A stretch of DNA of 12,025 nt from CAYTRP01 sp964625145 (GTDB lineage Bacteria > Sumerlaeota > Sumerlaeia > SLMS01 > JAHLLQ01). This document shows, piece after piece, positions 7,035 to 12,025 of this stretch; the stretch's first letter is position 1; the number at the start of each line of letters is the position of its first letter. Under the pieces are notes generated by a model, which was not told where the DNA came from, ran no database searches, and saw only the letters and a list, made by a program, of their open reading frames with translations. The stretch spans positions 1 through 12,025 of the forward strand of contig CAZVAQ010000106.1 in the NCBI GenBank assembly GCA_964625145.1. Direction: 5' to 3'. Both the position numbers and the translations under genes were made by a program.

Positions 7035-7532
7035 TTACTGGCCGGGCGTCAGAAAGCGTTCCTTGATGCGCTCGACCAATCCGGTGGTCGAGATTCCCGG
7101 CAGCAGGGGAAGGGAGAGGACGCGTCCCCCCCGAGCAAGCACAAACTCGTGGCCAGCGATTTGGTCCACCGGGTAGTCGCCACCCTTGACCAGCACATCC
7201 GGCGCGATGGCCTCGACGAGTTCTGCCGGCGTGTCTTCGGAGAAGGAGACGACGGCATCGACGCATTCCAACGCCGCGACCAGCCGCTGGCGTTGGTTCA
7301 GGGGGAGGATCGGGCGTCCTTCGCCCTTCAGCGCGCGGACGGAATCGTCGTCGTTCAGGCCAACGATGAGGACGTCGGCTTCCGCGCGGGCGCGCCGCAG
7401 GGAATCCAGATGGCCCGGATGCAACAGGTCAAAGACGCCGTTGGTGAAGGCGACCTTCTTGCCGGCTTTGCGTTGTTGCTCGGCCCAAGCAGCAGCTTCG
7501 GCCCGGTTGCTCATGATCTTTTGTTCGGTCAT
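7035..7532 (-). CDS. rfaE2: D-glycero-beta-D-manno-heptose 1-phosphate adenylyltransferase
   Basis: Transfers AMP from ATP to heptose 1-phosphate in the ADP-heptose pathway for LPS inner core (also a glycan precursor elsewhere). The 165-residue protein is a nucleotidyltransferase of the cytidylyltransferase-like fold: TNGVFDLLHPGHLDSLRRAR with the HxGH motif at 38-41, then GLNDDDSVRALKG, RPILPLNQRQRLVAALECVD, VLVKGGDY and the C-terminal LLPGISTTGLVERI (143-156). The kinase half found in fused HldE is absent, so a separate rfaE1-type kinase is expected. The ATG at 7532 overlaps the TGA of the amaP-like gene (ATGA, 7529-7532) and lacks a clear Shine-Dalgarno site, so coupling is likely; an in-frame ATG at 7514 has no better site. 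This gene is the main sign that the host makes LPS-type glycans. Confidence 0.93.
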   Translation of the reverse strand: MTEQKIMSNRAEAAAWAEQQRKAGKKVAFTNGVFDLLHPGHLDSLRRARAEADVLIVGLNDDDSVRALKGEGRPILPLNQRQRLVAALECVDAVVSFSEDTPAELVEAIAPDVLVKGGDYPVDQIAGHEFVLARGGRVLSLPLLPGISTTGLVERIKERFLTPGQ

Positions 7533-8386
7533 GTCTTGGGGGGGAGGGGATTGTCCTTGGAAGCTGCCGCGTCAGCGGGTTTGGGCGAGTCTGTGGGCTT
7601 GGCCATCGCCTCGGCTTCAAAGGCCTTGGGCGGGAATCCGGTAATGATGGGCTTTGCAGGCGCTTCGGACTTCTTCTCGGCCGCCTGCTCCTCGGATTTG
7701 TCCACGGGCTTGGGAGCTGGTGCTGCCGGCAAGGCCTTGGGCTTCACGATCACTTCTTCAAAGTCATCGTCCCCGGTGTCATGGTCATCCTTCGTGGCGG
7801 AGGGCTTTGCCTTCTCCACGGCGCGACGGCGCTTCTCGATCACCCGCGGCGAGGCGCTCTGCACATCGTAGACGACGATCTTCACTTCCGAAGGGTCGCC
7901 AACGCCGAGAAGTTGCTGCAGGACCTTCACCACTTCGCGGCGGACATCGGCGTCCACCTTGGGGACGGGCACCTTGTCGGAGGTGGCGACATTGACAAGA
8001 ACGGCAGGGCCCTTCTTGCCCTGGCGCGCGACGGCACCAACGCGAATCACCTCCGCGACGTTTGCCTTCACCTCGCGGCACACCACGCGCTCCACGGCCG
8101 GCGGCGTCAGTCGAATCACATCGCCGCTGCTGGTGATCGTGCGAATGGAATTGTCGCGACCCAAAATCAGCCACGAGGAGGCGGTCAGGATTGGAAGCAA
8201 CAGCAATGCTGCGGTGACGAGCCATTGCTGAACGAGATTGAGTTGCGAATGCCAGTCGGGCCACTCCGCGCCAGAGCCGAGAATGAACGGCGCAAAGTCC
8301 GACGTGCGCAGCAACCAGTCACAGCCGACGAGGAACAGCAGCGCCAGGCTCAGGACAGTCAGGAGGAAGGGGGCGAGCTTCTTCAC
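7529..8386 (-). CDS. amaP: AmaP-like membrane anchor for the Asp23-family protein
   Basis: A 285-residue membrane protein. Two hydrophobic helices (about 5-25 and 55-75) are joined by a loop of about 30 residues and followed by a cytoplasmic domain related to Asp23 (about 85-175; VREV-type segment EVVKVLQQLLG, KIVVYDVQSASPRVIEKRRR). This is the layout of AmaP, which anchors Asp23 to the membrane in Staphylococcus. A low-complexity tail of about 95 residues rich in Ala, Pro, Lys, Glu and Asp follows, longer than in typical AmaP (about 180-200 residues in total). The start is GTG at 8386, overlapping the TGA of the Asp23-family gene (GTGA, 8383-8386), which fits partners made in fixed ratio. 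A lipobox-like LVGC at 19-22 lies inside the first helix but is probably coincidence. The symbol is by domain layout and neighbour. Confidence 0.8.
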   Translation of the reverse strand: MKKLAPFLLTVLSLALLFLVGCDWLLRTSDFAPFILGSGAEWPDWHSQLNLVQQWLVTAALLLLPILTASSWLILGRDNSIRTITSSGDVIRLTPPAVERVVCREVKANVAEVIRVGAVARQGKKGPAVLVNVATSDKVPVPKVDADVRREVVKVLQQLLGVGDPSEVKIVVYDVQSASPRVIEKRRRAVEKAKPSATKDDHDTGDDDFEEVIVKPKALPAAPAPKPVDKSEEQAAEKKSEAPAKPIITGFPPKAFEAEAMAKPTDSPKPADAAASKDNPLPPKT

Positions 8387-8880
8387 GATTGTTCCTCATC
8401 GGGCAGCGCTGTCCACTCGCGCTCCTTCTCCTTCTCCACCAACTTGTCCCGGGCTGCGGCGTCCTTGTCCTTCTCCTTCTCCTTCTCGACCAGGATGCCC
8501 ACGATGCGAATGTCCACCTTGCGCACTGCCACGTGGGTCATCTTCTCCACGGTCTGCTTGATGTGCTTCTGCACGCGCACGGCCAGGTCGTACATGTCCT
8601 TGCCGTAGGCCATGCGCACGGAGACATGGATGGTGACGGCGCCCGAGTCGGCGTCGCGCTCGACCAGGATCCCCTTCACGGATTCCTTGTCCTTGCGGGA
8701 GATGAGGTCGGAAAGCGCAAAGCGGCTCTCCAGGGAGATGCCTTCGACCTCGCCGGTGGCGATCTCCACGATGCGGGCGATCACGTCGTCGCCGATCTGG
8801 ATCTGGCCCGCCTCGCCACGGCCGTAGTCACGGGTCAGTTCCATCCCGAAATCCTCGTCCTGCGGTGTGTTGTCGGCCAT
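8383..8880 (-). CDS. Asp23/Gls24 family envelope stress protein
   Basis: A 165-residue soluble protein of the Asp23/Gls24 family, which in Gram-positives forms a layer under the membrane and responds to alkaline or cell-wall stress. The core (about 24-130) has the family features: GQIQIGDDVIARIVEIATGEVEGI, then GILVERDADSGAVTIHVSVRMAYG and VRVQKHIKQTVEKMTHVAVRKVDIRIVGI. A strongly charged tail with two copies of LVEKEKE (130-136 and 147-153) follows and is unusual. The ATG at 8880 is preferred to one at 8943 because GGGAG lies 8 bases upstream and the longer form would overlap accC. It lies 32 bases after accC and overlaps the amaP-like gene by four bases. The accB-accC-asp23-amaP order matches Firmicutes. 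Confidence 0.93.
   Translation of the reverse strand: MADNTPQDEDFGMELTRDYGRGEAGQIQIGDDVIARIVEIATGEVEGISLESRFALSDLISRKDKESVKGILVERDADSGAVTIHVSVRMAYGKDMYDLAVRVQKHIKQTVEKMTHVAVRKVDIRIVGILVEKEKEKDKDAAARDKLVEKEKEREWTALPDEEQS
8422..8492. repeat. 20-bp direct repeat coding the charged tail of the Asp23-like protein
   Basis: The segments 8422-8441 and 8473-8492 match at 19 of 20 bases and are 51 bases apart start to start. Both are in the same reading frame on the - strand and encode the two LVEKEKE copies, so the tail probably grew by a local duplication. Confidence 0.75.
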
Positions 8881-8912
8881 GGTGGCAGCTCCCGAAAGTG
8901 AACGCTTGGTGA

Positions 8913-10274
<1,362 letters not shown>

Positions 10275-10285
10275 TGGGTCTCCCG

Positions 10286-10313
10286 GCGCCCGAAACACCA
10301 CCGGTGCGGGCGC
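10286..10313 (-). promoter_or_regulatory. Hairpin just upstream of the accC ribosome binding site
   Basis: In the 54-base accB-accC gap, GCGCCCG (10286-10292) pairs perfectly with CGGGCGC (10307-10313). Inside it CACC (10296-10299) pairs with GGTG (10303-10306), leaving an AAA bulge and a 3-base loop. On the - strand the stem is followed by the GGGAG site of accC after one base. No T run follows, so a role in mRNA stability or in the AccB:AccC ratio is more likely than termination. Confidence 0.45.
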
Positions 10314-10328
10314 GAATGCGACCTACGG

Positions 10329-10859
10329 TCAGGCGGGTTCGATGACAAAGATCGGCTGCCCATACTCCACCGGGCTGCCGTTCTCCACGAGGATTTCGCG
10401 GACCGTCCCATTCATCTCGGCCTTGATCTCATTCATCAATTTCATGGCCTCGATGATGCACAGGACGGTGTTCTCCTGCACGCGGTCACCAACCTGGACG
10501 AACGGCGGGCTGCCCGGAGCGGAGGAGCGGTAAAGCGTGCCCACCATCGGAGCCGTGATTTTCTTCCAATTGGGGTTCTCCGAGGGTGCGGGGGGGGCTG
10601 CGGGGGCTGGGGCAGCCTCCGGCGCCGAAGGCCGTTGAACAGTGGGGAGCGGGATCTCCATCGCCTGTGAGCTTCCACCGCCGGTCACCACGGTCGTACG
10701 CCCCGGCGCTCGTTTGGCGACGATGCGCACCCGGTCCCCCGCGATTTCGGCTTCCACTTCTTCCAGCCCCAAACGGCTGACCATTTCCGCCAGCCCGATT
10801 ATGTCTTCGTAACGCAGCCCCGAGGATTGTGACCTGTCGGTCGAAGCTGACTTTGCCAT
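10329..10859 (-). CDS. accB: Biotin carboxyl carrier protein of acetyl-CoA carboxylase
   Basis: Carries biotin between the carboxylase and transferase sites of acetyl-CoA carboxylase. The 176-residue protein has a helical N-terminal part (15-48, YEDIIGLAEMVSRLGLEEVE), an Ala/Pro-rich flexible linker (about 78-95) and the biotinyl domain (about 100-176) with the attachment motif EAMKLM, Lys140 being the biotinylated residue. The thumb-like segment LYRSSAPGSPPFVQVGD before it is the feature that separates AccB from other biotinyl domains. The ATG at 10859 has AAGGA 7 bases upstream; longer in-frame starts would add a non-conserved stretch. It is the first gene of the - strand run, divergent from the ylxM-like gene; accC follows. 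Confidence 0.97.
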   Translation of the reverse strand: MAKSASTDRSQSSGLRYEDIIGLAEMVSRLGLEEVEAEIAGDRVRIVAKRAPGRTTVVTGGGSSQAMEIPLPTVQRPSAPEAAPAPAAPPAPSENPNWKKITAPMVGTLYRSSAPGSPPFVQVGDRVQENTVLCIIEAMKLMNEIKAEMNGTVREILVENGSPVEYGQPIFVIEPA

Positions 10860-10998
10860 GAGGTTTCCTTGTGGTCGGACACCGCTCTTGTCGGCGCCCG
10901 AACGACTCGCCAACAACGAAACAGCACGTTCCGGAGCGGGCGCGAAAGAGGTCAACGGTTTTGTCCATAGGGGCGCGATGCCTTTCAAACCATTTACC

Positions 10999-11029
10999 TT
11001 GACACCCCCCGGCGCTCCGGGCGTCCTAT
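10999..11029 (+). promoter_or_regulatory. Tentative sigma-70-type promoter of ylxM-ffh
   Basis: A perfect -35 hexamer TTGACA (10999-11004) is followed after 19 bases by TCCTAT (11024-11029), which matches the -10 consensus at only three of six positions and has a long spacing. The perfect -35 in a GC-rich gap and the right position, about 55 bases before the start codon, support it; the -10 is weak. Confidence 0.3.
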
Positions 11030-11039
11030 CGCCCCCTCG

Positions 11040-11061
11040 GGCGGAGTCCCATTTCTCCGCC
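11040..11061 (+). promoter_or_regulatory. Leader hairpin upstream of the ylxM-like gene
   Basis: GGCGGAG (11040-11046) pairs perfectly with CTCCGCC (11055-11061) around an 8-base loop. It would lie in the 5' leader if the promoter at 10999 is used, and ends 23 bases before the start codon. No T run follows at once. The start codon has only a weak GAG as ribosome binding site, so leader structure could matter, but this is inference. Confidence 0.35.
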
Positions 11062-11084
11062 AAGTCCTTTGATTCGAGTCGCTG

Positions 11085-11597
11085 ATGGCTGAACAACCCA
11101 CCACGATCGATGGCGCGAAGTCCGACGAAGCGGACGTCCAGGATGCTTCTCTGGACCGCGTTGTGCGCATCGGGATCCTCATGGATCTATACGGCGGCCT
11201 GCTCACCGAGCGCCAACGCCGCTACGTGCAGATGCACTTCAACGAGGACCTCTCTTTCGGCGAGATCGCCCGCACCCACAACGTCAGCCGCCAGGCGATT
11301 CACGACGCCGTGAAGCACGCCGAAAAGGCCTTGGAGAGCTACGAGTCCAAGCTGGGTCTGATGGCGCGCGGCATCACCCGCAACACGGTGCCAGAGATCG
11401 GCAAGCCGTTGACGGCCTCCCCGGGCAAGACCCTGAGTCCGGAAGCCGTGGTCCGCGAGACCCGCTCCGCCGTGGGGCGTCTGCGGGCGATGGCGGAGAA
11501 GCTGAGACTCAGCGGCGGCATCATTTACAATGCCGAAGGCTATCTCCACGAGGTCAATGCCATCGCGCAGGACCTCGAGGACGCGCTCAAGGACTGA
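11085..11597 (+). CDS. ylxM: YlxM-like (UPF0122) helix-turn-helix protein with a C-terminal extension
   Basis: A 170-residue protein related to YlxM, the sigma-factor-like HTH protein coded just before ffh in many Gram-positives and linked to signal-recognition-particle function. Residues about 28-95 carry the family core: ILMDLYGGLLTERQRRYVQMHFNEDLSF is followed by the HTH GEIARTHNVSRQAIHDAVKHAEKALESYE, similar to sigma-70 region 4. Typical YlxM ends near residue 110; here a tail of 75 residues follows, with a linker (about 96-120) and a predicted helical end (122-169, e.g. TRSAVGRLRAMAEKL, LHEVNAIAQDLEDAL). An extra N-terminal part (1-25) is acidic. The ATG at 11085 lacks a strong Shine-Dalgarno site. 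The stop lies 13 bases before ffh, so the two are cotranscribed; this context backs the call. Confidence 0.88.
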   Translation: MAEQPTTIDGAKSDEADVQDASLDRVVRIGILMDLYGGLLTERQRRYVQMHFNEDLSFGEIARTHNVSRQAIHDAVKHAEKALESYESKLGLMARGITRNTVPEIGKPLTASPGKTLSPEAVVRETRSAVGRLRAMAEKLRLSGGIIYNAEGYLHEVNAIAQDLEDALKD

Positions 11598-11610
11598 TAA
11601 ATAAAAGCTT

Positions 11611-12025
11611 ATGTTTGAATCCCTCACAGAAAAGTTTGAAGGCGTTTTCCGCCGGCTCCGTGGTCAAAAGACCCTGACCGAGGACAACATCAAGGAGGCT
11701 CTGCGCGAGGTGCGCATGGCCCTCCTTGAAGCCGACGTGAACTACCTCGTTGTCAAAGAATTCATCAACAGCATCCGCGACCGGGCTGTTGGTGAGGAAG
11801 TAATCAAGGGCGTCAACCCGGCCCAGATGCTGATCTCCATCGTCCACAAGGAACTCGTGGCGATGATGACCGGTGGGGCCGATCCGCAGGACGCGGCCGT
11901 CTTCACACTCAAGCCCGGCGCCCAGAATCTGATCCTGATGCTGGGCCTTCAGGGTGCCGGCAAGACGACGTTCTGCGGCAAGCTGGCCCTGCATCTGCGC
12001 GACAAGAAGAAGGCCAAGCCGCTGC
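11611..12025 (+). CDS. ffh: Signal recognition particle protein Ffh (5' part, cut by the window end)
   Basis: The SRP54 GTPase, which with the 4.5S/6S RNA binds signal sequences on the ribosome and delivers membrane proteins to FtsY. Only the first 138 codons are in the window and the frame is open to the end. The N domain is clear: MFESLTEKFEGVFRRLRGQ at the start, then LTEDNIKEALREVRMALLEA and ADVNYLVVKEFINSIRDRAVG. The G domain begins with the P-loop GLQGAGKTT (112-120), followed by FCGKLALHLRDKKKAKPL. The ATG at 11611 gives the exact family N-terminus. There is no good Shine-Dalgarno site; the nearest AAGGA is 17 bases upstream, inside the end of the ylxM-like gene, so reinitiation after that gene is possible. 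Confidence 0.97.
   Translation, partial: MFESLTEKFEGVFRRLRGQKTLTEDNIKEALREVRMALLEADVNYLVVKEFINSIRDRAVGEEVIKGVNPAQMLISIVHKELVAMMTGGADPQDAAVFTLKPGAQNLILMLGLQGAGKTTFCGKLALHLRDKKKAKPL

Larger units (their letters stand above)
10860..11084. other. Divergent intergenic promoter region
   Basis: 225 bases separate the divergent accB and ylxM-like genes; promoters for both the - strand operon and the ylxM-ffh pair are expected here. On + a TTGACA and a leader hairpin are visible and listed separately. On - only a TTGACC (10955 to 10950) without a good -10 partner is seen, so the accB promoter is not placed. There is no convincing small gene, and no T-box, riboswitch or known operator that I can recognise. 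Confidence 0.6.

Noticed and set aside
7002..7871. Open frame on the + strand across rfaE2 and the amaP-like gene
   Set aside because: Antisense shadow of two genes with clear motifs; low-complexity translation, no domain, no ribosome binding site context worth noting.
8321..8332. Lipobox-like LVGC in the first helix of the AmaP-like protein
   Set aside because: The protein has a second transmembrane helix and AmaP layout, where the first helix is a membrane anchor; a lipidated Cys22 would break that layout. It cannot be fully excluded.
10950..10955. TTGACC as a -35 box for accB on the - strand
   Set aside because: No -10-like hexamer lies 16-19 bases downstream, so it is not listed as a promoter.
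10860..11096. Upstream extension of accB by 79 residues
   Set aside because: The added part has no similarity to AccB, would overlap the divergent ylxM-like start, and a good Shine-Dalgarno site marks the start at 10859.

Overview
The window is a compact, GC-rich stretch of bacterial chromosome made of housekeeping genes. It holds 13 protein genes: two on the + strand at the right edge (a YlxM-like HTH gene and the start of ffh), one on the + strand at the left edge (typA/bipA), and between them ten consecutive genes on the - strand. I see no rRNA, tRNA, CRISPR array, phage or insertion-sequence gene.

The organism is probably a diderm (outer-membrane) bacterium: it has a stand-alone RfaE2 heptose adenylyltransferase for ADP-heptose/LPS core synthesis, and a lipoprotein. 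Yet it carries the accB-accC-asp23-amaP order that is best known from Gram-positive Firmicutes, and makes Gln-tRNA (or Asn-tRNA) by the GatCAB route. This mixture, with the high GC, suggests a poorly sampled diderm phylum; the exact lineage cannot be read from this window.

Layout from left to right: (1) 1-155, leader of typA with a G-quadruplex-type motif; (2) typA on +; (3) 2066-2184, a 119-bp inverted-repeat structure that fills the whole gap between the convergent typA and lipoprotein genes; (4) the ten-gene - strand run, read from right to left as accB, accC, asp23-like, amaP-like, rfaE2, a small tudor-like protein, gatC, gatA, a beta-CASP metallo-beta-lactamase RNase, and a secreted lipoprotein; (5) 10860-11084, the divergent promoter region; (6) ylxM-like gene and ffh on +.

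The - strand genes are close together (gaps of 30-68 bp or 4-base stop/start overlaps), so they are probably one or a few transcripts. They link fatty-acid precursor synthesis (biotin carboxylase and its carrier), a membrane-anchored Asp23 envelope-stress module, LPS heptose activation, tRNA amidation and RNA processing: a growth-linked envelope/translation operon. The right-hand pair begins the signal-recognition-particle pathway for membrane protein targeting. The points most worth following up are the free-standing UvrD/PcrA-type tudor domain protein, the hairpin that hides the ribosome binding site of the RNase gene, the inverted-repeat element after typA, the lipoprotein that resembles an uncharacterised Gram-positive extracellular family, and the long C-terminal extension of the YlxM-like protein.
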